DNA from: Candidatus Tabaqchalia intestinavium
Lineage (GTDB): Bacteria; Bacillota; Clostridia; Oscillospirales; CAJFTT01
NCBI GenBank assembly: GCA_904420005.1
Contig: CAJFTT010000059.1
Coordinates: 1 to 57,241 of the forward strand
DNA: 57,241 nt
Reading direction: 5' to 3'
Shown here one piece after another: positions 35,892 through 45,700 of the stretch. Under the pieces are notes generated by a model. It was not told the origin of the DNA. It did not search any database and was given only the letters and a program-made list of their open reading frames with translations. The position numbers and the translations under genes were made by a program. The stretch's first letter is position 1, and each line of letters begins with the position of its first letter.

Positions 35892-37172
35892 ATGAAGAAA
35901 GTGCCCAAGGCCGCGTTCTTTATCGTCGCGATCTTGATCATCGGAATGGCGTTTCTTTCGATCTTCGGAATTGAAAATTCATACGGAGACATCGTCAAGT
36001 TCAGCCTGAAGGGCGCCATGCAGATGCGGACGGGAATCGATATTCGCGGCGGCGTGGAGGCCACCTTCCAGCCGGCGACGGGGGAAGTGCCGTCCAGAGA
36101 AGATGTCGACGCGGCAAAGCAGATTTTGGAGCTGCGTCTGGACGCCAATAATATCACCGACCGCGAGGTTTACCCCGATTATACCAACGGCCGTATTGTG
36201 GTGCGCTTCCCCTGGAAGTCTGACGAAGTGGACTTTGATCCGGAAGCTGCGATCGAGGAGCTGGCGGCTTCTGCTATTTTGACCTTTGTGGGACCGGACG
36301 GAGAAACGGTTCTTACAGGCAGCACGGATGTGGACAGCGCTTCCGTGGGATATTCTGAGGACGACGGCTACGTTGTTCTGCTGAACCTGACGCAGGAAGG
36401 CCGCAACAAGTTCAAGGCCGCGACCGAAGCGTATCAGGGACAGACGATCTCCATCATGATGGACGAGCAGGTTATCAGCAGCCCGACCGTCAATAAAGTC
36501 ATTGACAGTGACAGCGCCACCATCACCGGCAATTTCACGGTGGAGGAAGCGCAGGAGCTGGCCGACACGATCAACGCGGGCTCTCTGCCGTTCAAGCTGG
36601 AGGCTACGAACTACAGCACCATCAGCCCGACGCTGGGCGAGGGTTCTCTTGATGTGATGGTCAACGCCTCTGTGGTAGCGTTCATTCTGGTGTGCCTGTT
36701 CATGCTGCTGTACTACTGTGTGCCGGGCCTGGTCGCCTGCATCACGCTTGTGGGGCAGATCGCGGGCGCGCTGCTTGCGGTTTCCATTCCGCAGTTTACG
36801 CTGACGCTGCCTGGTATCGCCGGCATTGTGCTCTCCATCGGTATGGGCGTCGACGCGAATATCATCACGGCCGAGCGCATCAAAGAGGAGATCCACGCGG
36901 GCCGTACCATCAGCGGTTCCATCGACGCGGGCTATAAAAATGCCTGGAGCGCGATCCTGGACGGCAACGTCACGATGCTCATCGTTGCGGTGATCCTTTA
37001 TACGATGGGTTCCGGTTCGGTCCGTTCCTTTGGCTATACGCTGGCGGCCGGCATTGTGTTTAACTTCATCATGGGCGTCTGGGCGGCGCAGTTGATGCAA
37101 AAGGGTCTGGCGCGCTTCAAGGCGATGCGCAATCCGTGGCTGTATGGAGGGAAACGCAATGAAAACGATTAA
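35892..37172 (+). CDS. secD: Protein translocase subunit SecD
   Basis: A 426-residue membrane protein of the Sec accessory complex that uses the proton motive force to help release translocated proteins. TM1 is at residues about 7-25. A large periplasmic-type region with the TGIDIRGGVEATFQ motif, TDREVYPDY and the P1 head follows, then five TM helices with GIVLSIGMGVDANIITAERIKEEI. GGAGGCGGAGACGG precedes the ATG. secF overlaps its 3' end by 14 bases. Repeat copy B and a strong promoter lie upstream. Confidence 0.95.
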   Translation: MKKVPKAAFFIVAILIIGMAFLSIFGIENSYGDIVKFSLKGAMQMRTGIDIRGGVEATFQPATGEVPSREDVDAAKQILELRLDANNITDREVYPDYTNGRIVVRFPWKSDEVDFDPEAAIEELAASAILTFVGPDGETVLTGSTDVDSASVGYSEDDGYVVLLNLTQEGRNKFKAATEAYQGQTISIMMDEQVISSPTVNKVIDSDSATITGNFTVEEAQELADTINAGSLPFKLEATNYSTISPTLGEGSLDVMVNASVVAFILVCLFMLLYYCVPGLVACITLVGQIAGALLAVSIPQFTLTLPGIAGIVLSIGMGVDANIITAERIKEEIHAGRTISGSIDAGYKNAWSAILDGNVTMLIVAVILYTMGSGSVRSFGYTLAAGIVFNFIMGVWAAQLMQKGLARFKAMRNPWLYGGKRNEND

Positions 37173-38109
37173 TGTATTTGCAAATAGAAAAATTTTCTTT
37201 GGCGTTTCAATCGGCCTGGTGATTATCGGTATCCTGTGCTCTATTTTTATGGGCGTCGAGCTGGATATTCAGTTCAAAGGCGGTGTAATGCTGCGCTACA
37301 GCTTCACGAGCGATGTGGATCACGCGCAGGTGCAGCAGATCGCGGAGGAAAAGCTGGGCGACAGCGTCGCCGTGCAGGAGAACACCAACGCGGCGGGCGA
37401 GCGGCAGCTTGTGCTGAATGCGGGCATTAGCGACAGCATTTCGACCGAAACAAAGGCCGCGCTGGATCAGGCGCTGCAGGAGGCGTTCCCGGATGCGAAT
37501 ATTGAGAGCGCGGAAACCCAGAATGTCGCTGCCAATATGGGGCGTGAATTCCTGCTCCGCAGCGTGTTGGCGGTGGTACTGGCGGCGATTCTGATTATCC
37601 TTTATGTCTGGTTCCGTTTCCGCAAGATCGGCGGTCTTTCGGCTGGCGTCGTGGCGGTGATTGCCCTGCTGCTCGATATGTCCATGGCGTTCTTTGCTTT
37701 TGTGATTTTCCGTATCCCGCTCAATGATATTTTCATCGCGGTGGTGCTCACCATTTTTGGTTATTCCATCAACAGCACGATTGTTATCTTCGACCGCGTG
37801 CGTGAAAATGAGCGGCTGCTCGGCAAAAAGTATCCCATTGACGAGCTGGTCGACCGCAGCATTACGCAGTGCTTCTTCCGCTGCTTGAATACGTCCTTGA
37901 TGACATTCCTGGTTATGCTGGTGCTGGCGATTTTCGCCATCGTGTCGAATCTTTCGTCGATCATCAGCTTTGCGGTTCCGATGATGTTCGGGATTGCCTC
38001 CGGCTTTTATTCGTCGACCTTCATCACCGGCCCGCTGTGGGTGATGTGGATCAAGCATAAGGAGAAAAAACAGCAGAAGGACAAGAAACACGCGCCGGCG
38101 AACGCGTAA
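37159..38109 (+). CDS. secF: Protein translocase subunit SecF
   Basis: A 316-residue partner of SecD with six TM helices. It has the FFGVSIGLVIIGILC first TM, the DIQFKGGVMLRY motif and the TM4-6 signature GYSINSTIVIFDRVREN. It acts with SecD in SecYEG-dependent export. The ATG at 37159 overlaps secD and has TGGAGGG upstream; the frame start at 37144 is less likely. A C-terminal Lys-rich tail is usual. A strong terminator follows. Confidence 0.95.
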   Translation: MKTINVFANRKIFFGVSIGLVIIGILCSIFMGVELDIQFKGGVMLRYSFTSDVDHAQVQQIAEEKLGDSVAVQENTNAAGERQLVLNAGISDSISTETKAALDQALQEAFPDANIESAETQNVAANMGREFLLRSVLAVVLAAILIILYVWFRFRKIGGLSAGVVAVIALLLDMSMAFFAFVIFRIPLNDIFIAVVLTIFGYSINSTIVIFDRVRENERLLGKKYPIDELVDRSITQCFFRCLNTSLMTFLVMLVLAIFAIVSNLSSIISFAVPMMFGIASGFYSSTFITGPLWVMWIKHKEKKQQKDKKHAPANA

Positions 38110-38118
38110 GGCAAACAG

Positions 38119-38152
38119 AAAAAGGGCTGGTTTCAAAACCGGCCCTTTTTTC
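38119..38152 (+). terminator. Terminator of secDF
   Basis: Stem AAAAGGGCTGGTTT / AAACCGGCCCTTTT (one G-U) with a two-base loop region and a U-run. Confidence 0.92.
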
Positions 38153-38188
38153 ATTGTTGTGCGCCGCTTGTGAAATGACAGGAAAGAA

Positions 38189-38217
38189 TTGACTTTTCCC
38201 GCCGAAACGGTCATAAT
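38189..38217 (+). promoter_or_regulatory. Promoter of the hexuronate operon
   Basis: TTGACT (38189-38194) and CATAAT (38212-38217) spaced 17 bp. The roughly 120-base leader that follows contains a GTGCGT / ACGCAC hairpin (38276-38301); no known riboswitch is recognised. Confidence 0.75.
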
Positions 38218-38341
38218 AGGAGCATATTCATAAAACCGAAATATATGGTGCCGGACGGTCTGCAGTTCCCAGCTTGTGCGTCGCTGCGTTGCCATACGCA
38301 CGGTTGCGGGTGCGCCGCCTGAAGAAAGGAGCGGATTTGAC

Positions 38342-39100
38342 ATGACGATCGGAGCGCAGCTTTATTCTGTGCGCAGCAGCGCGCAAACGCCGCAGGGCAT
38401 TCGGGATACCTTCCGCCGGGTGCGGGAGATGGGATATGAAAGCGTGCAGGTTTCGGGCCTGGGGAAGATCGAGCCGGAAGCGCTGCGGGATATTTCGCAG
38501 GAATTCTCCCTGCCGATTGTGTGCACGCATGTCGATCCCCGGCGTTTGCGGGAGGAGCCGGCGCAGGTAGCGGCGGAACACCGCATATTCGGTTGCCGGA
38601 ATATTGGAATCAGCGCCATGCCGGAGCAGTATCGGGGAAGTCTGGACGGCTGCCGGCAGTTTGTCCGGGATTATGCGCCCGTGGCCGCGCTTCTGGAAGA
38701 GCAGGGGATGCACCTGTGTTATCACAACCATGCGTTTGAATTTGCGCCGGTCGATGGCGCGTGCAGCTTTGATTTGCTGCTCGCGCTGTGTCCGTCCTGG
38801 CCGATCATTTTGGATACTTACTGGCTGGTATATGCCGGCGCGGACTTGCCGGCATATATTGAGCGGCTGGCCGGCCGGCTGGAATGCGTGCATCTGAAGG
38901 ATATGCGCTCGCTGCCGCAGGGGGAAATGTGCGCGATCGGGGACGGGGCGATGGATTTTCAGGCCATCGTGCGCCAGCTGCGCGCGGCCGGAACGCAGCA
39001 TTTCCTGGTGGAGCAGGATAATGCCGACGAGAGCGGACAGCCGTTTGCGCTCATGCAGCGCAGCCTGCTTGCGCTGAAAAAATTGCAGTGGGAGGCGTGA
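38342..39100 (+). CDS. Sugar phosphate isomerase/epimerase (TIM barrel)
   Basis: A 252-residue xylose-isomerase-like TIM barrel (MTIGAQLYSVRSSAQT, GLCYHNHAFEF-type segment as HLCYHNHAFEFAP, ILDTYWLVYAG, ECVHLKDM, HFLVEQDN). The metal ligands Glu/Asp/His/Glu of the family are present. It opens an operon with uxaC and uxuA, so a role in sugar-acid or uronate isomerisation is plausible but not shown. AAAGGAG precedes the ATG. uxaC starts two bases after its stop. Confidence 0.85.
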   Translation: MTIGAQLYSVRSSAQTPQGIRDTFRRVREMGYESVQVSGLGKIEPEALRDISQEFSLPIVCTHVDPRRLREEPAQVAAEHRIFGCRNIGISAMPEQYRGSLDGCRQFVRDYAPVAALLEEQGMHLCYHNHAFEFAPVDGACSFDLLLALCPSWPIILDTYWLVYAGADLPAYIERLAGRLECVHLKDMRSLPQGEMCAIGDGAMDFQAIVRQLRAAGTQHFLVEQDNADESGQPFALMQRSLLALKKLQWEA

Positions 39101-39102
39101 AA

Positions 39103-40515
39103 ATGAAGGCGTTTTATGGGGAGGACGTCCTGCTGCGCGGGGAGACGGCGCGGGCGCTGTATGCGCAGGTGCGTTCGCTGCCGATTCTCGACTATCATTG
39201 TCATCTCAGCCCGCAGGAAATCTGGGAGGATCGGCATTTTGCCAATCTGACGCAGTTGTGGCTTGCGGGCGACCACTATAAATGGCGGGCCATGCGGCAA
39301 AACGGCGTACCGGAATCCCAGATCACGGGCGCAGCGTCCGATTGGGAGAAATTTCAGGCCTATGCCGCCACGCTGCCCTGGGCGGTGGGTAATCCGCTGT
39401 ACGCCTGGTCGCATATGGAGCTGGCTGCGCTGTTTGCGATCCATACGCCGCTCAACCCCGAATCAGCGCAGTCTGTTTGGGAGCAGGCCAACGCTCAGCT
39501 TGCAGGGGGCGGCTTTTCCGCGCGGGAATTGCTGCGGCGTTTTTCCGTGGAGACGGTTTGCACGACGGATGACCCGGCAGATTCGCTGGAATACCATGAG
39601 AAGCTGCGCGCGGATACCGATATGCCCACCCAGGTACTGCCCACGTTTCGGCCGGACCGGCTGTTTGATCTGCGGCCGGCGTCGCTGGGGGCGTATCTGC
39701 CGCGATTGGAGAATGCCGCGCGCCGGGAAATCCGCACCTTGGAGGATTTGCTCGAGGTGCTGCGTGCGAGGATGGATTTCTTCGCCGCGCGGGGCTGCCG
39801 GGCGGCGGATCACGGCATGACGGCGCTGCCTGCCCTGCCTGGTACGTTTGACGAAGCCAAGCGGGCGTTTGAGGCGGCGCGCGATGGACGGCAGCCAACG
39901 CCGGAGTCCAGCGAGCGGTATGCGGATTTCCTGCTGCGCTTTTTCGCGGGAGAATATCGGCAACGGGGCTGGGGGATGCAGCTGCATCTCGCACCGCTGC
40001 GCAACGTTAACAGCACGCTGTTTGCACGCCTGGGGCCGGACATCGGGACTGACACGATCGGCGACCCGGTCCCCGCCGCGCGCCTTGCGCGCGTCCTCGA
40101 CGCCGTCGAGCGGGAAGGCGGACTGCCGCGCACCGTGCTGTATTCGCTGCACCCGTCGGACGTTATGATGCTGGCCGCTATGACCGGCAGTTTTTCCGGC
40201 GAAATGCCCGGCAAGATCCAGCTCGGCGCCGCCTGGTGGTTCAACGATCACTATGACGGCATCCGCACGCAGCTGCGCGGCTGCGCGGCGGCGGGGCTGC
40301 TGGGACGGTTTATCGGTATGCTGACCGATTCGCGCAGTTTCACCTCCTATGTCCGATTCGATTATTTCCGGCGGATCGTTTGCTCGGAGATCGCGCAGTG
40401 GGTGGACGCCGGGGAATATGACAGCGCCGGCGCGCCCGCGTTGCTGCGCGCGATTTGCTATGATAATGCGAAAGCGTTTTTCCGCTTGGCAGAGAAAGGG
40501 GAGAACCAGGGTTGA
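39103..40515 (+). CDS. uxaC: Glucuronate isomerase
   Basis: A 470-residue UxaC, converting D-glucuronate to D-fructuronate and D-galacturonate to D-tagaturonate. Early LDYHCHLSPQEI (metal HxH, His32/His34), FSVETVCTTDDPADSL, WGMQLHLAPLRNVN and the end block IGMLTDSRSFTSYVRFDYFRRI are characteristic. The ATG at 39103 with GGGAGGCGTG upstream is preferred over 39088. It lies between the TIM-barrel gene and uxuA with tight coupling, clearly one operon. Confidence 0.95.
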   Translation: MKAFYGEDVLLRGETARALYAQVRSLPILDYHCHLSPQEIWEDRHFANLTQLWLAGDHYKWRAMRQNGVPESQITGAASDWEKFQAYAATLPWAVGNPLYAWSHMELAALFAIHTPLNPESAQSVWEQANAQLAGGGFSARELLRRFSVETVCTTDDPADSLEYHEKLRADTDMPTQVLPTFRPDRLFDLRPASLGAYLPRLENAARREIRTLEDLLEVLRARMDFFAARGCRAADHGMTALPALPGTFDEAKRAFEAARDGRQPTPESSERYADFLLRFFAGEYRQRGWGMQLHLAPLRNVNSTLFARLGPDIGTDTIGDPVPAARLARVLDAVEREGGLPRTVLYSLHPSDVMMLAAMTGSFSGEMPGKIQLGAAWWFNDHYDGIRTQLRGCAAAGLLGRFIGMLTDSRSFTSYVRFDYFRRIVCSEIAQWVDAGEYDSAGAPALLRAICYDNAKAFFRLAEKGENQG

Positions 40516-41549
40516 AAATGACCTTTCGTTGGTATGGGCCGCAAGATCCTGTGACGCTGGAAAAAATCCGGCAGATCCCGCTGGTGCGGGGCGTCGTGAC
40601 GGCGGTGTATTCTATCCCGGCCGGACAGGCGTGGCCGATGGAGGAGATTCGATCGCTGCGGGAGACCGTACACAGCGCGGGACTGGAGATGGAAGTGATC
40701 GAAAGCGTGCCAGTGCCGGAGGAGATCAAGCTCGGCGCGCCGGCGCGCGAAGCGCAGATTGAGAAATACTGCATGACGATCCGCCGGCTTGGGGAAGCGG
40801 GCGTCAAGGTGGTGTGTTATAACTTCATGCCGGTGTTCGACTGGACGCGTTCGGATCTGCGCTTTGCCCTCCCGGACGGCTCGACCTGCCTTGCCTATTC
40901 TCGCGATGTGATCGAAGAAATGGACCCTGCCGCACAGACATTATCTCTGCCAGGGTGGGACGAGAGCTATACCAAAGCGCAGTTGCGTGATCTGCTGCAG
41001 GCGTATCGCAGCGTATCGCCACGGCAGCTGATGGAGAATCTATGCTACTTTCTCCGCCGCGTGATTCCCGTCTGCGAGGAGAGCGGCGTGCAGATGGCCA
41101 TTCATCCGGACGATCCGCCCTGGGGCCTGTTTGGCCTGCCGCGCGTCGTGACGGGGGAGGAAGGGATCGATTATCTGCTGCATGCGGTGGACAGCCCCTG
41201 TAACGGGATTACCCTTTGCACCGGATCGCTGGGCGCCTCCCCGGAAAACGATCTGCCGCATATGGCGGCCAAGTACGCGGCCATGGGGCGAGTTTCCTTC
41301 GTGCATGCGAGAAATATCCGCCGCACGCAGGAGGGGTTTCACGAAAGCGCACACCCGACCGTCTGCGGTTCGCTGGATCTTTACGCGGTGCTCAAGGCGC
41401 TGCATGAGAATGGATTTGACGGCTATATTCGCCCGGATCACGGCCGCGACATCTGGGGAGAAAACGGCCGCCCGGGCTATGGGCTGTATGACCGGGCGCT
41501 CGGCGCCTGTTACCTGAATGGGCTCTGGGAGGCGATCTGCCGGGCGTGA
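40512..41549 (+). CDS. uxuA: Mannonate dehydratase
   Basis: A 345-residue UxuA, dehydrating D-mannonate to 2-keto-3-deoxygluconate. It starts KMTFRWYGPQDPVTL, as is usual, and carries VVCYNFMPVFDWTR, MAIHPDDPPWGLFGLPR, LCTGSLGA and the metal region VHARNIRR with DGYIRPDHGRDIWGE. The TTG at 40512 overlaps the uxaC stop (TTGA) and gives the typical MKMTFRWYG start; ATG at 40518 is an alternative. Fructuronate reductase (uxuB) and the kdg genes needed to finish the pathway are not in the window. Confidence 0.95.
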   Translation: MKMTFRWYGPQDPVTLEKIRQIPLVRGVVTAVYSIPAGQAWPMEEIRSLRETVHSAGLEMEVIESVPVPEEIKLGAPAREAQIEKYCMTIRRLGEAGVKVVCYNFMPVFDWTRSDLRFALPDGSTCLAYSRDVIEEMDPAAQTLSLPGWDESYTKAQLRDLLQAYRSVSPRQLMENLCYFLRRVIPVCEESGVQMAIHPDDPPWGLFGLPRVVTGEEGIDYLLHAVDSPCNGITLCTGSLGASPENDLPHMAAKYAAMGRVSFVHARNIRRTQEGFHESAHPTVCGSLDLYAVLKALHENGFDGYIRPDHGRDIWGENGRPGYGLYDRALGACYLNGLWEAICRA

Positions 41550-41586
41550 GATGCGCAGGAGGGGCAGGACGCCTGGCGAAACCATA

Positions 41587-41615
41587 TTGCAACGCCGCCG
41601 CGAGTCGTGTATAAT
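41587..41615 (+). promoter_or_regulatory. Promoter of ispG-polC
   Basis: TTGCAA (41587-41592) and TATAAT (41610-41615) spaced 17 bp, about 35 bases before the ispG start. Confidence 0.82.
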
Positions 41616-41650
41616 AGACGCAATGACAGCGGAGGGAAAGGGGCGGCAAT

Positions 41651-42718
41651 GTGGAGCGCAGAAAGAGTAAGCAAATCTTGTGCGGGCGGATCAAAATCGG
41701 CGGCGACGCGCCGATAACAGTGCAGACGATGCTCAATTTTCCGCCGCAGAAGGTGGAAGAAAATGTGCGCGCGGCGCAGCGGATGGAGCAGGCAGGGTGC
41801 GACATTTTGCGCATCGCGGTGCCGGATGAGGCGGGCGTCGCGCTCGTGCGCGCGCTGAAAGAAGCGGTGCGGATGCCGATCGTTGCGGACATCCATTTTG
41901 ATTACCGGCTGGCGATCGCCGCCGTGGAGGCGGGTTGCGACAAGGTACGGATCAACCCCGGCAACATCGGCGGGGAGGATCGAGTGCGGCAGGTGGCGGA
42001 ATGCTGCCGCTCGCATGGCGTCCCGATCCGGATCGGCGTCAACGGCGGCTCGCTGCAAAAGGATATTCTGCAAAAATATGGCGCGCCCACGGCCGCTGCG
42101 CTGTGCGAGAGCGCGCTGCGGCATGCTGCGCTGCTGGAACAGTTTGATTTCACGGACATTGTGCTGTCGCTCAAGTCTTCCGACGTGCCCACGATGCTGG
42201 AAGCGTATCGGATGATTGCCAAACGGTGCGATTATCCGCTGCATCTGGGCGTGACGGAGACAGGAACGGAGGCGCAGGGGATCGTCAAGTCTGCGGTCGG
42301 CATCGGCGCGCTTTTGGCGGACGGCATCGGCGATACGATTCGGGTCTCGCTCACAGCCGACCCCGCCCGCGAGGTGGAGGCCGGGCTTCGCATTCTGCGC
42401 GCCTTGAATCTGCGGCGCGACGGCATCAATCTGATCTCCTGCCCGACCTGCGGCCGGACGAAATCCGATCTCATCGGCCTGGTGCAGCAGGCGGAGCGCC
42501 GTTTGGCGCAGGAAGGGCTGCAAAGTCTGCCGCTGACGGTGGCCATTATGGGCTGCGCCGTCAACGGGCCGGGCGAGGCGCGGGAAGCGGATGTCGGGCT
42601 GGCTTGCGGAGAGAGCGCAGGCGTGCTGTTCCGCCGTGGAGAGAAGCTGCGCAGCGTGCCGATGGATCATGCGCTTGACGCGCTGCTGGAGGAAATCAGG
42701 AAATTGAAGGAAGACTGA
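41651..42718 (+). CDS. ispG: 4-Hydroxy-3-methylbut-2-enyl diphosphate synthase (IspG/GcpE)
   Basis: A 355-residue 4Fe-4S enzyme of the non-mevalonate isoprenoid pathway (MEcPP to HMBPP). The start PITVQTMLNFPPQKVEEN, the TIM-barrel DIHFDYRLA and VRINPGNIG, and the cluster Cys in SCPTCGRTKSD plus the later MGCAVNGPGEA are all present. The GTG start at 41651 has GGAAAGGGGCGG upstream. polC follows after two bases. In many Firmicutes dxr and rseP precede ispG; here the hexuronate operon does, and ispG has its own promoter. Confidence 0.95.
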   Translation: MERRKSKQILCGRIKIGGDAPITVQTMLNFPPQKVEENVRAAQRMEQAGCDILRIAVPDEAGVALVRALKEAVRMPIVADIHFDYRLAIAAVEAGCDKVRINPGNIGGEDRVRQVAECCRSHGVPIRIGVNGGSLQKDILQKYGAPTAAALCESALRHAALLEQFDFTDIVLSLKSSDVPTMLEAYRMIAKRCDYPLHLGVTETGTEAQGIVKSAVGIGALLADGIGDTIRVSLTADPAREVEAGLRILRALNLRRDGINLISCPTCGRTKSDLIGLVQQAERRLAQEGLQSLPLTVAIMGCAVNGPGEAREADVGLACGESAGVLFRRGEKLRSVPMDHALDALLEEIRKLKED

Positions 42719-42720
42719 CT

Positions 42721-45700
42721 ATGCCATCCATGGAACAAAAGATCACAGATATTTTTTCAAACTACCAGCCATCCGGCCGCCTGCGCGACTGGGTGGCCGG
42801 CGCCCTTGTGCGGGAGATCGGCGTTTCCCACACGGCCGGCCGGCTGCAGCTGACGGTATCCTTTCCGCGGCCCATCCCGCGGGAGGATCTTTTTGCGTTG
42901 GAAAAAGAGTTGGCGCAGGCCTATCAGCTGCCGGGCGTGCGCATCTGTCCGCGCTTTCCGCCGGAGACCTTCACCGAGGCCTACATTCCCGAGCTGTTTT
43001 GTGAGCTCAAGCGCTGTTATGCAGCAGTGAACGGTTTTTTCGAAGGAGCAAAGCTGCATGCCCTGACAGATAAAATTACAGTGGAGCTTGCCATTGCGGG
43101 TAAGCGCTTTTTGGAGGACGCCAATATCCCGGCGGAGCTGATGAAGCTCATTCGGGAGGAATTTGACCGGACGGTGCAGGTGGAGCTGACAGAGGCGGCC
43201 GATGCGGGCGAGCATGGCGCGCAGACGCTGCGACAGGCCGCGTCCGCGCAGCAGACGGCGGAGGCGGCCGCGCCGAAAGGGCCGGCGCCGAAGAAACAGG
43301 CGGCCGCGCAGGCGGGCGAGGCGCTGCTGGGCAGCGTGATCCGCTCGAAGCCCATGCCGCTGGAGGAAGTGACCATCGAGACAGGCAATGTGACGGTTTG
43401 GGGAGAGGTGTTCAACATCGTCGTGCGGGAGACGCGCGATAAGACGAAAAATATCGTCACCTTCAATATCACCGACTATACCGGCTCCAACACGGTGAAA
43501 GTATTCCGTGAAAAAGAGGAGTGCGCAAAGCTCATCGCGAATCTCAAAGAAGGGCTGTTTGTCCTGGTGCGGGGCTACACCACCTATGATAAATACGACC
43601 GGGAAATGAATATTTCCGCCAGCCATATCAACCGCTCGGCGCCCCGGGAGGAGGATATCCGGCAGGATACCTGTGAGGAGAAGCGCGTCGAGCTGCATCT
43701 GCACACCAATATGTCGGCCATGGACGGCATGTCCTCGGCGGAGAGCCTCGTGCGCCGCGCGGCAGAATATGGGCATAAAGCGGTGGCCATTACGGATCAC
43801 GGCGTTGTACAGGCGTTTCCCGATGCCATGAACGCCTGCCGCAAGCTCAAAAAGGAAGGAAAAGAGATCAAGATTCTCTATGGGGTGGAAGCCTACCTTG
43901 CCGACGACACGCAGAGCGCCATGATCGGCGCGACCCGGGCGACGTTCGACGATGAGATCGTCTGCTTCGATCTGGAGACGACGGGTCTGTCCGCCGCCTC
44001 CTGCCGGATGACGGAAATCGGCGCGGTCAAAATCCGCGATGGGGTCATCACCAGCGAGTTTAATACCTTTGTCGATCCGGAGCAGCCCATCCCCGCCAAA
44101 ATCACCCAGCTGACGGGCATTACGCAGGACATGGTGCGGGGCGCGCCGAAAGAGCAGGAGGCGCTGCGGCAGTTTCTGGACTTTTGCGGCGACGCGCCGC
44201 TCGTCGCGCATAACGCGAATTTCGACATGGGCTTTGTCAAGGCGGCGGCCGCGCGCGGCGGCATCACAGTGGACAACGCTTATCTTGACACGGTGCTGAC
44301 CTCCCGCGCGCTCTATCCGGAGCTGAAACGCCATAAGCTCGACGTGGTGGCGGCGCATCTGAAGCTCAAGCCCTTCAATCACCACCGCGCCTGCGACGAC
44401 GCGCGCGTGCTGGCCGAGATCCTGCTGGTGGAGATGGCCGAAATGCGCACGCGCTTTCACATCAACACCTTCGCGGAGATCAACGCTTCTGTCGGCAAAC
44501 CGGATGTGCGCAAACAATCGACCAATCATATCATCCTGTTTGCCAAAAACCAGGTGGGGCTGAAAAATCTCTACAAGCTCATTTCCAAAGCGCATGTGGA
44601 GTTTTATTTCAAGCATCCCCGCACCCCCCGCACCGTGCTGCAGTCCCTTCGGGAGGGGATTCTCGTCGGCAGCGCCTGCTCGGAAGGGGAGCTGTTCCAG
44701 GCGGTGCTGGACGGGAAGAATGACAGCGAACTTCTCAAGATTGCCTCCTTTTATGATTATCTGGAGATTCAGCCTGACGGCAACAACGCCTATCTCATCG
44801 CCAACGGCAGCGTGCCGGACAACGAGCGCCTGCATGAGATCAACCGCAAGATCATCAGCCTGGCCGACCGGTTGGGAAAACCGGTTGTCGCGACGGGGGA
44901 CGTGCATTTCCTCAACCCGCGCGACAGTGTGTACCGCAAGATCCTGATGGCGGGGCAGGGATTCTCCGACGCGGAGAACCAGCCGCCGCTGTATTTCAAG
45001 AGCACAAACGAGATGCTCGCGGAGTTTTCCTATCTGGGCGAGGCCGATGCGCACCGCGTGGTGATCGAGAATCCCAACAAAATCGCGGACCTGTTCGACG
45101 AGCTGCTGCCCATCCCGGACGGCACATTCCCGCCCGCTGTGGAGAACGCGGAGGAGGATTTGGAACGCATTACCTATGAGCGCGCCAAGTCCATTTACGG
45201 CGATCCGCTGCCGGAGATCGTGGCGCGCCGGCTGGAACGCGAACTGACGCCGATCCAAAAATATGGTTTTGCGCCGCTGTATATGATCAGCCAGAAGCTG
45301 GTGGAGCGCTCCAATCGCGACGGTTATCTCGTCGGCTCGCGTGGGTCGGTTGGCTCCTCGTTTGTGGCGACCATGTCGGGCATCAGCGAGGTCAACCCTC
45401 TGCCGCCGCATTATGTCTGTCCCAAATGCCAGCATCTTGAGTTTGTGGACAACGTCGGCTCCGGCTTCGACCTGCCGCCGAAAGCTTGCCCGGAATGCGG
45501 CACACCGATGAACCGCGACGGCCACGACATTCCGTTCGAGACGTTTTTGGGCTTTAACGGCGACAAGGCGCCGGATATCGACCTGAATTTTTCGGGCGAA
45601 TACCAGTCCACGGCGCACCACTATACCATTGAACTGTTTGGCGAGAAAAACGTGTACCGCGCCGGTACCATCGCCACGGTCGCGGAAAAGACGGCCTTTG

